NCBI GenBank assembly: GCA_034007745.1 | Contig: JAVEQI010000001.1 | Span: forward strand, 1-64,000 | From: Desulforapulum sp034007745 | GTDB lineage: Bacteria; Desulfobacterota; Desulfobacteria; Desulfobacterales; Desulfobacteraceae | Reading direction: 5' to 3' | Length of the DNA stretch: 64,000 bases | Part shown: positions 7,873 through 16,708 of the stretch, one piece after another | Position numbering within the stretch: the first letter of the stretch is position 1 | Layout of the letters: every line of letters begins with the position of its first letter | The notes under the pieces: model-generated | What the model saw: only the letters and a program-made list of their open reading frames with translations | The model's database searches: none | Told to the model about the DNA's origin: nothing | Translations under genes and position numbers: made by a program

Positions 7873-9558
7873 TCAGCCCCCCAGAATTTTTTCAAGAATC
7901 ACCTTGGTGATCATGTAGGTGGGTTTTATGCCATCGTCTCCCATGGGGCCTGCGGCAAGGGTGTTGCCGGTCTTTAAAGGATTGTCAGAGGCGTAATAGG
8001 CGTACATGGTCTTGGTCTCTTTTGGTATAAACCCCTTGATGATGGCGGCGCTGATGGCCTTTTGATAGTGGGCACCCTCCATCTCGAGCCCCACTGCCTT
8101 CCAGTCCAGCTGGAACATCTGAAGCATATCCCGGTTCTGGAGACTTGTCCCAAAAACCGTTGCCATGGAGCCTGTGTACACTGGAATATCACCGTTAAAG
8201 TCTTCGGGTGTCAGTCCATTTTCAACAATGTAATTGTCCGAAGTTCCCTCACACACATGGGCCGTGGCAAGCATAATGTCACCGGTTTCCCCGGCAAGGA
8301 TTCCGGCCTTGCCCATGATGGAGATGGAACCTACATTGAGAAACGAGATTTCCCCGTTTAAAGACATGGGTTTGAGCAGATTTTCCATCAGTTCAAATGC
8401 CTGGGCGCCAAAGGCGTAATCCATAACAAGAATGACCGGTCGCAGGTTGGCATCCCCGGGAAGGTGGCAGCAGCCAAAATCCGGATGGAGCTCAACCTTG
8501 TCAAGAAGGGCCGTGTCGATCATCTGACAATTTATGTTTGCCCCGGATCGATCGGTAAGGCTCACCAGACCATGGGCCTCGGCATAGGCGAGAACCTCAT
8601 TCTTTTTATGCCTCAGGCTGGATAGAAACCGATATAGTTCCCTGTTCTTTGGAGAGAGCCCCGCCCCGTTCACGGCCCCATACCCGTAAAGGAGGTTGAC
8701 CACGCTGTGAAGGTTGGCGCTGACAATGTGAAGCGGCCGATTTTCAAGCCCGCGCTCAAATAGCCTTGCCTTCAGGTCAGTGGCCCAGACCTTTCCATAC
8801 CTATGGTGACCTATGATTTTCATAAGCGATGGTGTGAAATAGACCACAAGGGTATTATCCTTTGATATGTGCTCGTTTTGAATGCGACAGCCAAGGTTGT
8901 AGATCAGGGAAAAAATTCCGTTATTGCTGTTAGATTCCCGGCGGTTTTTTTCAAGGGAAACATAGGATTCCCGGGTTTCGTGGTAGGATCTTCCAAGGAT
9001 TATGCTCAAATTCCAGATGGCAGAATCAAGATCCTTCGGGCTCAACTCTGTCTCTCTGTTCACGACCCGTTCAAGCTCCTTCCACTCCATTCTCGGGTTT
9101 CCATAATCGTCCAGCATCCTCCTGTGAATCTTTCTTGCCTCCATGTTCAGGAAGGCCATGTGGGTGACAATATCATAGATCTCGCTGATCCCCCTCGACA
9201 CGATAAAGCACAGCTCCCGGTCGCTGATCCTGTAGGAAATCCTGCGCCGTCTCAAGGGTTGAATTACCTCAAAAGGTGTCTCGTCAAACTGGTCTTCATC
9301 GGTCAGAATGATCTTTGTGGCCTGTTCGATTCCCTGGGGCAGCCGGTCAATGACATACTCAAGCCCCTTTAGCTCCACCACCCTTGGGTCATTCATGGAA
9401 CCGTAAATTTCAGGGCTTAAATCCCTTAAGCATCCCTCAATGGACTTACCAAGTCGTCCGGAGGGTCGATAAAAACCCCGGATGGCAAGGGAATCGGTGA
9501 TTATCTTGAACTCTCGTATGGCAAGCCTTGCAAGCTGGCTCCCGCTCATTTCGCGCAT
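7873..9558 (-). CDS. Conserved protein with nucleoside-phosphorylase-like C-terminal region
   Basis: This is a 561-residue soluble protein. The N-terminal 330 residues are helical, charged and Arg-rich, with no motif I can name. The C-terminal 210 residues (from VILVMDYAFG) resemble the nucleoside phosphorylase fold: a GKAGIL strand-turn, a TSDNYIVEN stretch, an internal GSMATVFGTS and GLEMEGAHY, which recalls the ribose-binding MEGA motif of purine and uridine phosphorylases. That assignment is inference. ATG at 9558 has GAGGAG six bases upstream; the gene overlaps the pgi stop by 13 bases, so the two are translationally coupled. This suggests a link to sugar-phosphate or nucleotide metabolism. 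No signal peptide is seen. Confidence 0.75.
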   Translation of the reverse strand: MREMSGSQLARLAIREFKIITDSLAIRGFYRPSGRLGKSIEGCLRDLSPEIYGSMNDPRVVELKGLEYVIDRLPQGIEQATKIILTDEDQFDETPFEVIQPLRRRRISYRISDRELCFIVSRGISEIYDIVTHMAFLNMEARKIHRRMLDDYGNPRMEWKELERVVNRETELSPKDLDSAIWNLSIILGRSYHETRESYVSLEKNRRESNSNNGIFSLIYNLGCRIQNEHISKDNTLVVYFTPSLMKIIGHHRYGKVWATDLKARLFERGLENRPLHIVSANLHSVVNLLYGYGAVNGAGLSPKNRELYRFLSSLRHKKNEVLAYAEAHGLVSLTDRSGANINCQMIDTALLDKVELHPDFGCCHLPGDANLRPVILVMDYAFGAQAFELMENLLKPMSLNGEISFLNVGSISIMGKAGILAGETGDIMLATAHVCEGTSDNYIVENGLTPEDFNGDIPVYTGSMATVFGTSLQNRDMLQMFQLDWKAVGLEMEGAHYQKAISAAIIKGFIPKETKTMYAYYASDNPLKTGNTLAAGPMGDDGIKPTYMITKVILEKILGG

Positions 9559-11207
9559 GTATCGCTCCTCATTTTTTTAAAAGCATTGATAAGACCATTG
9601 GTGGAACCGTCGTGGACGGTCACCTCATCATTATCTGAAAGCTGGGGAACGATCTGATCTGCAAGAAACTTACCGAGTTCCACCCCCCACTGATCAAAGC
9701 TAAAAATATTCCACACCACACCCTGGACAAATATCTTATGCTCGTACATGGCAATGATCGACCCCAGGATTTCCGGCGTCAGCCGCTTGAAAAGAATGGT
9801 GTTTGAGGGGCGATTCCCCTGGAACACCCGGTGGGGCAGCAGGCTGTTTTTTTCAGCCTCGTCCATATTTTCCATCTCTTCCAGCACCTCCTCTTCCCCC
9901 CGGCCCTCCATCAGGGCCTCGGCCTGGGCAAAGCAGTTGGCAACGAGCAGGGTGTGATGATCTCCAACCGGATTGTTGCTCAGGGCGGGCACAAGAAAAT
10001 CACAGGGCACAACCTGGGTACCCTGGTGGAGGAGCTGATAAAAAGCGTGCTGGCCGTTGGTTCCGGGTTCGCCCCACACAACCGGCGAGGTTCTGTAGCC
10101 AACAACCTTACCGTTGCGGCTGCAGGATTTTCCGTTGCTCTCCATGCAGGCCTGCTGAAGATAGGCCGGAAACCTTGCCATGCCCTGGTCGTAGGGAAGG
10201 ATTGCCTCGGTGGGGAACTTGAAAAAATTCACATACCAGATCCCGATCATGGCAAGCACCACCGGGATATTTCGCTCAAGGGGGGCATTCCTGAAATGGC
10301 GGTCCATCTCAAACCCGCCCCTTAAGAGGGCCTTAAATTTCTCAAACCCTATGTAACAGGCGATGGAGAGACCGATAGCCGACCACAGGGAGTAACGACC
10401 CCCGACCCAGTCCCAGAACTCGAACATGTTGCTGCGGTCTATCCCAAAGGCCTCCACCGCATCCCCATTGGTCGAGATGGCGACGAAATGCCGTGCCACA
10501 TGGTCACGGCTCTTTGCCCGTTCAAGAAACCAATGTTTTGCAGTAGACGCATTGGTCATGGTCTCCTTTGTTGTAAAGGTCTTTGAGGCAATGATAAAGA
10601 GAGTTGTGGCAGGATCTAAACCGGCAAGGGTCTGGGCTATATGGGTGCCGTCCACGTTGGATACAAAATGGACGTTCAACCCCTCCTGGCCATAGGGGGC
10701 AAGGGCATCGGCAACCATCTTGGGCCCGAGATCTGATCCGCCGATGCCGATGTTTACAATATCCCGGATGGGGGTATTGGCATAACCCATCAGCTCTTTT
10801 TTATAGACCTTAGTTGAAAAAAGCCGCATCTGTTCAAGGACCCGGTTGATCTGCCCCATCACATCCCTGCCATCCACAAAAACAGGGGTGTTGTCAAGGT
10901 TTCTAAGGGCAACGTGGAGAACCGATCGATTCTCGGTCTCGTTGATCCTGTCACCCCTGAACATCATGGAGACGGCCTCTTCCACCCCGGTTTCCCTGGC
11001 AAGGTCCATGAGCATGGACAGTGTGGCCCGGGTGATTCTGTTCTTGGAAAAATCCACCACAAGATCGTTAAAGGATATGGAAAAATCCCTGAAGCGGTTC
11101 TTGTCCTGCTTAAAAAGATCCCTGATGTAAAGATCCTCGATCTGTTTATGGTGATCCACCAGCCGTTTCCAGCTCTTTGTAGTGCAAGGATCTATTTTTT
11201 TTAACAT
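9546..11207 (-). CDS. pgi: Glucose-6-phosphate isomerase
   Basis: Pgi interconverts glucose-6-phosphate and fructose-6-phosphate. Family signatures are clear: GIGGSDLGPKMV for sugar-phosphate binding, EFWDWVGGRYSLWSAIGLS, the catalytic Glu in QQACMESNGKS, the His in GTNGQHAFYQLLHQG, and QWGVELGK near the C-terminus. The length of 553 aa matches the long bacterial/eukaryotic form. The ATG at 11207 is preferred over the ATG at 11222, because the latter codon and the next two (ATGGGAGGT) form the Shine-Dalgarno sequence for 11207. It is coupled by overlap to the downstream unknown gene. Confidence 0.97.
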   Translation of the reverse strand: MLKKIDPCTTKSWKRLVDHHKQIEDLYIRDLFKQDKNRFRDFSISFNDLVVDFSKNRITRATLSMLMDLARETGVEEAVSMMFRGDRINETENRSVLHVALRNLDNTPVFVDGRDVMGQINRVLEQMRLFSTKVYKKELMGYANTPIRDIVNIGIGGSDLGPKMVADALAPYGQEGLNVHFVSNVDGTHIAQTLAGLDPATTLFIIASKTFTTKETMTNASTAKHWFLERAKSRDHVARHFVAISTNGDAVEAFGIDRSNMFEFWDWVGGRYSLWSAIGLSIACYIGFEKFKALLRGGFEMDRHFRNAPLERNIPVVLAMIGIWYVNFFKFPTEAILPYDQGMARFPAYLQQACMESNGKSCSRNGKVVGYRTSPVVWGEPGTNGQHAFYQLLHQGTQVVPCDFLVPALSNNPVGDHHTLLVANCFAQAEALMEGRGEEEVLEEMENMDEAEKNSLLPHRVFQGNRPSNTILFKRLTPEILGSIIAMYEHKIFVQGVVWNIFSFDQWGVELGKFLADQIVPQLSDNDEVTVHDGSTNGLINAFKKMRSDTCAK

Positions 11208-11222
11208 CGGTTCACCTCCCAT

Positions 11223-11610
11223 AAAATTTTACTGCAACATTTTTTACAAATACCACGGGGTAAGGACCAAATCAACAGGGTAAACATCCCCAGCAGTTCT
11301 AATTTTGGTTTTACACTATGAGGATGGACTGTCGGCTGCCCACCAGCCTCAACTACCTACTACCCACTACCTACTACCCACTGGTTGCTGCCTAAAGAAT
11401 AGAGTCAAAATAAGAGCTGCTGATAAACCACTTGTTTAAAACAGCTGTTATCTGGTATGAATAGCTCGACATCGATATCTTAATCTTGATCATCGTTTCG
11501 ACCAATGGGAAATTTACCCGGTAGGGATTGAACCATCAATTGTGACAATTGGGCGATAATATGATCAAGGCCGACATCTTCAACAACCTGAATTAAAAGA
11601 GAACCAGCGA
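11223..11610. other. Divergent intergenic region between pgi and the M18 peptidase gene
   Basis: There is no coding sequence. It contains a period-7 array (11350-11384) and, at about 11484-11527, a 45-base segment resembling one at about 26043-26092. No strong -35/-10 pair was seen for the peptidase gene. Confidence 0.5.
11350..11384. repeat. Heptad repeat array (NNACTAN type)
   Basis: Five 7-base units in phase: CAACTAC, CTACTAC, CCACTAC, CTACTAC, CCACTGG. It is in the same family and orientation as the array at 283-317. Confidence 0.75.
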
Positions 11611-12975
11611 ATGTCCCCTGAAAAACATAACCCAAAAACAATTAATGTAGAAAAATTCAACCAGGACCTTTTTAGCTTCATAGATAACTCCCCCACCCCC
11701 TTCCATGGGGTTGAAATTATTGGTGAGGAACTCAAGGCAAAGGGCTTCATGCACCTTGATGAGGGAGAAACCTGGAACCTTGAAGCCAACGGCCGCTATT
11801 ATGTTACCCGGAACGGGTCCTGTCTCATCACCTTTATCATGGGTAACACGCAACCCTGGGAGAGCGGAATAAAATTAGCAGGAGCCCACACGGACAGCCC
11901 CTGCCTCAAGGTCAAGCCAGATCCCCTGTACCGCCAGGACAATATGCTGCGTCTTGGCTGCGAGGTGTACGGCGGAACCCTTTTCAACACCTGGTTTGAC
12001 AGGGGGCTGAACCTTGCAGGAAGGGTTACCTGCCGATCCCTAGAGAATGGAAAGGAGAAGCTTGCAAGTTTCCTGGTCAACTTTAACCGACCGGTTGCCA
12101 TCATTCCAAGCCTTGCCATCCACCTTGACCGGGAGGCCAACTCCAACAAAACGGTGAACCCCGAAATCCACCTTCCCCCTGTCTTTTCCCTGTATGATCA
12201 AACAGATGGTTCTGGGGACAAAAACTCATTCACAAAGATTCTCCTGGACCAGATAAGCCGGGAACACCCGACCCGAAATCCGGTTGAGGTCAAGGCATGG
12301 GAGCTGAGCTTTTCCGATGCCCAGCCGTGCAGCCTCGGGGGAATCGACAACGACATTATTTCAGCCCCGAGGCTCGATAACCTTCTATCATGTTTTGCGG
12401 CGATCAAAAGTCTTGAATCCGCCAATCCCTGTTCAACGGCCATGGTGGTCCTGACCGACAACGAGGAGGTGGGCAGTGACACCTGGACAGGAGCCAGGGG
12501 CTCGTTTCTAGAATCTGTCCTGTCAAGGATGACCAAAACACCCGGACGACTTGCAAAAACAATGACCAGATCGTTCATGATCTCCTGCGACAATGCCCAC
12601 GGGGTACACCCGGCCTTTAGAGAGAAGCATGAGGCCAACCACAGGCCCCTACTCAACCTGGGCCCGGTTTTAAAAACTAACGCATCCCAGCGCTATGCCA
12701 CCACCTCGGAATCGGCAGCCGTTTTCATGGAGATCTGCAGGGGAGCTGATCTTTACTTGCAGCAATTTGTCATGCGAAGCGACCTTGGCTGCGGCAGCAC
12801 AATCGGCCCTGGCATTTCGGCAAAAACAGGAATTCGAACCGTTGATGTGGGGGCTGCAACCCTTGCCATGCATTCGGTGCGTGAAATGACCGGAACAAAG
12901 GATCCTTACATGATATTCAAGGCCCTCAACCACTACTTCTCACTTGCTGATCCGCCGCTTTTATCCTTGACATAA
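11611..12975 (+). CDS. apeB: M18 family aminopeptidase
   Basis: This is a zinc-dependent cytosolic aminopeptidase of the aspartyl aminopeptidase family, removing N-terminal (often acidic) residues. Metal-binding and catalytic motifs are visible: GAHTDSPCLKVKP (about residue 91), DNEEVGSDTWTGA (about 287), MISCDNAHGVHPAF and a C-terminal TVDVGAATLAMHSVRE with the last His ligand. The length of 454 aa is normal for the family. The gene stands alone, with its stop codon overlapping the -35 box of the putative dsr promoter. The symbol follows the bacterial family name; substrate preference cannot be read from the sequence. Confidence 0.93.
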   Translation: MSPEKHNPKTINVEKFNQDLFSFIDNSPTPFHGVEIIGEELKAKGFMHLDEGETWNLEANGRYYVTRNGSCLITFIMGNTQPWESGIKLAGAHTDSPCLKVKPDPLYRQDNMLRLGCEVYGGTLFNTWFDRGLNLAGRVTCRSLENGKEKLASFLVNFNRPVAIIPSLAIHLDREANSNKTVNPEIHLPPVFSLYDQTDGSGDKNSFTKILLDQISREHPTRNPVEVKAWELSFSDAQPCSLGGIDNDIISAPRLDNLLSCFAAIKSLESANPCSTAMVVLTDNEEVGSDTWTGARGSFLESVLSRMTKTPGRLAKTMTRSFMISCDNAHGVHPAFREKHEANHRPLLNLGPVLKTNASQRYATTSESAAVFMEICRGADLYLQQFVMRSDLGCGSTIGPGISAKTGIRTVDVGAATLAMHSVREMTGTKDPYMIFKALNHYFSLADPPLLSLT

Positions 12976-12995
12976 AACCCAGGGATAGTTATATG
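12967..12995 (+). promoter_or_regulatory. Putative promoter of the RsbRD-N/dsrMKJOP operon
   Basis: A perfect TTGACA at 12967-12972 and TATATG at 12990-12995 are spaced by 17 bases, about 85 bases upstream of the first gene. The -35 box overlaps the end of the peptidase gene. Confidence 0.55.
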
Positions 12996-13078
12996 GCTAA
13001 AGTCAGCAACGGGCAGATAGTCTGCTTTTTTACGAATCCCCGGGAAATTCCTGGAGGATTCACAGGAGCTAAGAGTTA

Positions 13079-13591
13079 ATGAAATTTAAAATAAACGTAA
13101 CCAAGAGTCTTGCAAAGGATAAAAAGCAGATCCTTGACAAATGGTTTGAATCTACCATCAACAGCTACCCGCCCGAAACAGCCAGGATGCTTGGCCGGAT
13201 TAAGAACAAGTTTGACAACCCAGTTGGGGCTGCCACCTACGAAAGTCTTGAGGCGGTTTTCGAAATCATGCTCAAAGAAATGGATCTTGACGCCTTTGAA
13301 GAGGCCCTTGACCCAATCATCCGCATCCGGGCCATCCAGAGCTTCACACCGGCAAAGGCCGTGGGTTTTGTGTTTGAACTTAAAGAGATCGGGAAAAAAT
13401 TTCTGGCACCCGAATTATACGAACCCTTTGACAGACAGGTTGACAGGATCGCCCTTGCAGCCTTTAACCGGTTCATGAAATGTCGAGAGAGCATATTCCT
13501 TTTAAAGGCGACTGAAGCCAAGCGCAGGATTCATTCAGCCTTTGAAAGGGCAGGTTTAGTAACAGAGCTAAAGGAAAAGGATCTCTTCTAG
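13079..13591 (+). CDS. RsbRD-N-terminal-like protein preceding dsrM
   Basis: This 170-residue, all-helical soluble protein resembles the N-terminal (non-heme-globin-like) domain of RsbR/RsbT co-antagonist proteins, which in stressosomes act as sensor domains. No STAS output domain follows. A gene of this type directly upstream of dsrM is a recurring arrangement in sulfate reducers (established context as I recall it), so a role in sensing or in assembly of the DsrMKJOP complex is plausible but unproven. The start has AGGAG nine bases upstream. It is separated from dsrM by 71 bases and probably shares its transcript. Confidence 0.72.
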   Translation: MKFKINVTKSLAKDKKQILDKWFESTINSYPPETARMLGRIKNKFDNPVGAATYESLEAVFEIMLKEMDLDAFEEALDPIIRIRAIQSFTPAKAVGFVFELKEIGKKFLAPELYEPFDRQVDRIALAAFNRFMKCRESIFLLKATEAKRRIHSAFERAGLVTELKEKDLF

Positions 13592-13662
13592 CTCGAAAAA
13601 ATCTTAAACAGGTCCCGGAGGAGTTTCCAGCCCCAGGGCCTAAATAGTGAGGTGGTTAGAAT

Positions 13663-14670
13663 ATGAATCAAAAGTACATGTTACCCCTGACGAGCGTTTT
13701 TCTGCTTTTTCTGCTGGCATACGCAGGGGTTGAGGGTGCCGGAATGCAATGGTTCTTTGGAATCGTTGTACCCTACGCTGCAGTCCTAGCCTTTGTCGCC
13801 GGATTTATCTACCGGGTGATGGGCTGGTCAGCTTCTGCAGTCCCGTTCCGGATACCCACAACCTGCGGTCAGCAAAAATCCCTGCCGTGGATCAAACAGA
13901 ACCGCATTGACAACCCCGACACAACCCTGGGGGTTTTTTTGCGCATGGTGCTTGAGGTGTTTGCCTTCAGGTCCCTGTTCAGAAACACCAAGGCGGCATT
14001 CAACCGAAACGAAAAAAACAGACTCACCTATTCCTGGGAGATATTCCTCTGGGTGGGTGCACTTGCCTTTCACTACGCATTCCTCGTGGTGATCCTGCGG
14101 CACCTGCGGTTTTTTCTCAATCCAGTTCCCTTTTTAGTCAAGGGCCTTGAATACCTTGACGGCATCGTGCAACTGGGACTTCCAGGTCTTTTTGTTTCGG
14201 GTGTCGTGCTTCTTGGTGGGGCTCTGTTTCTCCTTGCCCGGAGGATTTTTGATGAAAAGGTGAGCTATATCTCCCTTGCGGCAGACTACTTCCCGCTGTT
14301 TCTCATCATCGGCATTGCAGTAACGGGCATCTCCATGCGCTACTTCACCAAGGTTGACATCTTCGGGGTAAAAATCTTTACCATGGGCCTTGCCACCTTT
14401 CACCCGGTGATTCCCGAGGGAGTCGGCGGGCTTTTTTATGCCCATCTTTTCCTGGTCAGCGTTCTCCTTGTCTATATCCCCGTGAGTAAACTCATGCACA
14501 TGGGCGGTGTTTTTTTGAGCCCCACAAGAAACATGGCAAACAACACCCGAATGAAAAGGCACATCAACCCCTGGAACTATGCGGTGGAAATTCATACCTA
14601 CGAACAGTACGAGGATGACTTCAGGGAAAAAATGATAGACGCTGGACTTCCAGTGGATAAGAAGGAGTAA
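13663..14670 (+). CDS. dsrM: Sulfite reduction-associated membrane cytochrome b DsrM
   Basis: DsrM is the NarI-like diheme cytochrome b subunit of DsrMKJOP, exchanging electrons between menaquinol and cytoplasmic DsrK. The 335-residue sequence starts with membrane helices at about residues 5-23 and 26-48. A cytoplasmic TTCGQQKSLPWIKQ loop follows, then four more helices from about residue 125, with His residues in FHYAFLVVILRHLRFF and FHPVIPEGVGGLFYAHLF suited to heme ligation. GAGGTGG precedes the ATG. dsrK begins 3 bases after the stop, consistent with a tightly coupled operon. Confidence 0.95.
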   Translation: MNQKYMLPLTSVFLLFLLAYAGVEGAGMQWFFGIVVPYAAVLAFVAGFIYRVMGWSASAVPFRIPTTCGQQKSLPWIKQNRIDNPDTTLGVFLRMVLEVFAFRSLFRNTKAAFNRNEKNRLTYSWEIFLWVGALAFHYAFLVVILRHLRFFLNPVPFLVKGLEYLDGIVQLGLPGLFVSGVVLLGGALFLLARRIFDEKVSYISLAADYFPLFLIIGIAVTGISMRYFTKVDIFGVKIFTMGLATFHPVIPEGVGGLFYAHLFLVSVLLVYIPVSKLMHMGGVFLSPTRNMANNTRMKRHINPWNYAVEIHTYEQYEDDFREKMIDAGLPVDKKE

Positions 14671-14673
14671 TAG

Positions 14674-16320
14674 ATGGCTGACGAACTTAAACCTGATGAG
14701 CTATTGGACAAGGTAGACCACTCCCCTGCCTCAGGCAGCTGGATGGATACCACGGTCCAGATCAGACCCGGAATGTACTGCTATGCTGCAAAGCCGGAAA
14801 GTCTGGAAACCCTTAGTGCCCCCAATGCAAGGCAGTGGAATCCCCTGGAGGATGACTGGAAGCTGCCTGAAAACTGGCAGCAGATCATCCATGACGGCAT
14901 CAAAGAGCGCCTGGAACGCTTCAGGACATTCAAGATCTTCATGGACGTATGCGTTCGCTGCGGAGCCTGTGCCGACAAGTGCCATTTCTTCCTTGGTACG
15001 GGGGATCCTAAAAACATGCCGGTTCTCCGGGCCGAACTTTTAAGGTCTGTTTACAGAAACGACTTTACAACGGCGGGGAAAATTCTCTCCAAGATCCCGG
15101 GAGGAGAGCGCCTTGGCGGAAACCGCCCCCTGACCCTGGATGTACTGAAAGAGTGGTGGTACTACTTTTTCCAGTGCACCGAGTGCCGCCGATGCTCGGT
15201 CTTCTGCCCCTACGGCATTGATACCGCCGAGATCACCATCATGGGCCGGGAACTGCTGAACCTTCTGGGGCTGAACATCGACTGGATCGCAACACCTGTT
15301 TCCAACTGCTACCAGACCGGTAACCATCTTGGCATCCAGCCCCACGCCTTTAAGGACATGCTTGATTTCTTCACCGAAGATCTAGAGGAGATCACCGGCG
15401 TTAACGTTGCACCCCAGTTCAACAAAAAGGGCGCAGACATCCTGTTTATAACCCCTTCAGGCGACGTGTTTGCCGATCCCGGCACTTACACCTGCCAGGG
15501 CTACATGATCCTGTTCAAGTACCTGAAGGACAAGTATAACCTGGATGTCACCTGGAGCACCTATGCCTCAGAGGGCGGAAACTTCGGGTTCTTCACAAGC
15601 CATGAGACCATGAAACGCCTCAACGCCAAGATGTATGCCGAGGCAAAGCGTCTCGGTGTAAAATGGATCCTCGGCGGCGAGTGCGGTCATATGTGGCGGG
15701 TAATCAACCAGTACATGGACACTATGAACGGCCCTGCCGATTTCCTTGAGGTGCCTGTGAACCCCATCACCGGCACCCGTTTTGAGAACGCAAAATCCAC
15801 CAAGATGGTTCACATCACCGAGTTCACGGCCGACCTTGTCCGACACAACAAGCTTGAGCTTGACAAGAGCCGCAACTCAAACCGCATAATAACCTTCCAT
15901 GATTCGTGCAACCCTGCAAGGGGAATGGGCCTTTTGGAAGAACCCCGCTACTGCATAAAAGCCTGCTGTGACAACTTCTTTGAAATGCCGGAAAATACGA
16001 TCAGAGAGCAGACCTTCTGCTGCGGATCAGGGGCTGGTCTCAATGCAGGTGAAAACATAGAGCTTCGCATGGCCGGCGCCCTTCCAAGGGCCAATGCGGT
16101 AAAGTATGTCCATGAGAAATTCGATGTCAACACCCTTGCAACCATCTGCGCAATTGACAGGGCAGCCCTTTCGACCCTCTGTGAGTACTGGGTACCTGAA
16201 GTCGAAGTTGCCGGTGTGCATGAACTTATCGGCAACGCCCTGATTCTCCCTGGAGAGAAAAAGCGTACCACCGATCTACGCATGGAACCCTTACCAGGTA
16301 TGGAGGATGAAGATGAGTAA
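14674..16320 (+). CDS. dsrK: Sulfite reduction-associated HdrD-like protein DsrK
   Basis: DsrK is the cytoplasmic Fe-S subunit thought to reduce the DsrC trisulfide or disulfide. It has two [4Fe-4S] motifs, CVRCGACADKC (about residue 92) and CTECRRCSVFC (about 169). A C-terminal CCG-type domain includes HDSCNPARG, KACCDNF and TFCCGSGAG, which hold the noncubane cluster in HdrB/HdrD-type proteins. The length of 548 aa is typical. It lies between dsrM and dsrJ; its end overlaps the dsrJ start by 8 bases. Its two CCG segments closely match the heterodisulfide-reductase relationship known for this family. Confidence 0.96.
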   Translation: MADELKPDELLDKVDHSPASGSWMDTTVQIRPGMYCYAAKPESLETLSAPNARQWNPLEDDWKLPENWQQIIHDGIKERLERFRTFKIFMDVCVRCGACADKCHFFLGTGDPKNMPVLRAELLRSVYRNDFTTAGKILSKIPGGERLGGNRPLTLDVLKEWWYYFFQCTECRRCSVFCPYGIDTAEITIMGRELLNLLGLNIDWIATPVSNCYQTGNHLGIQPHAFKDMLDFFTEDLEEITGVNVAPQFNKKGADILFITPSGDVFADPGTYTCQGYMILFKYLKDKYNLDVTWSTYASEGGNFGFFTSHETMKRLNAKMYAEAKRLGVKWILGGECGHMWRVINQYMDTMNGPADFLEVPVNPITGTRFENAKSTKMVHITEFTADLVRHNKLELDKSRNSNRIITFHDSCNPARGMGLLEEPRYCIKACCDNFFEMPENTIREQTFCCGSGAGLNAGENIELRMAGALPRANAVKYVHEKFDVNTLATICAIDRAALSTLCEYWVPEVEVAGVHELIGNALILPGEKKRTTDLRMEPLPGMEDEDE

Positions 16321-16708
16321 AAATGCAATTATGGCAGGATTGGCGATCTTCGTCATTGCTGTCCTTTCCCCCTTCTGGTTCAACCTTGGCGGCACAGATG
16401 CCGCTCCTGAGCCGGAACTTTCAGCCAAGGCCAAGGCTGCAGAAAAATGCGTCCTCGACAAGTATGACATGCGGGCAAACCACATGAGCCTGCTGGACGA
16501 ATGGCGGGACGCAGTAGTGAGAGATGCGGATAGAAAGTACCATGCCGTCAACGGCAAAGAGTTTCAGATGAGCCTCTCCACAGGCGAAGACTCCTGCCTT
16601 GGATGCCATGATAACAAGGAAAACTTCTGTGACCGCTGCCACGATTATACATCAGTGGATCCCTATTGCTGGGAGTGCCACACAACCCCCAAGGAGATCA
16701 ACCAATGA
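16313..16708 (+). CDS. dsrJ: Triheme cytochrome c DsrJ
   Basis: DsrJ is the periplasmic triheme subunit of DsrMKJOP. Three CxxCH heme sites are seen, CLGCH, CDRCH and CWECH, clustered in the last 50 residues. An uncleaved signal/anchor helix lies at about residues 4-22. The Cys in EKCVLDKY is positioned like the unusual Cys heme ligand described for the family. ATG 16313 is preferred to ATG 16307, because GGAGG at 16302-16306 is ideally spaced for it. The protein is 131 aa. It overlaps dsrK at the start and dsrO at the stop. Confidence 0.94.
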   Translation: MSKNAIMAGLAIFVIAVLSPFWFNLGGTDAAPEPELSAKAKAAEKCVLDKYDMRANHMSLLDEWRDAVVRDADRKYHAVNGKEFQMSLSTGEDSCLGCHDNKENFCDRCHDYTSVDPYCWECHTTPKEINQ

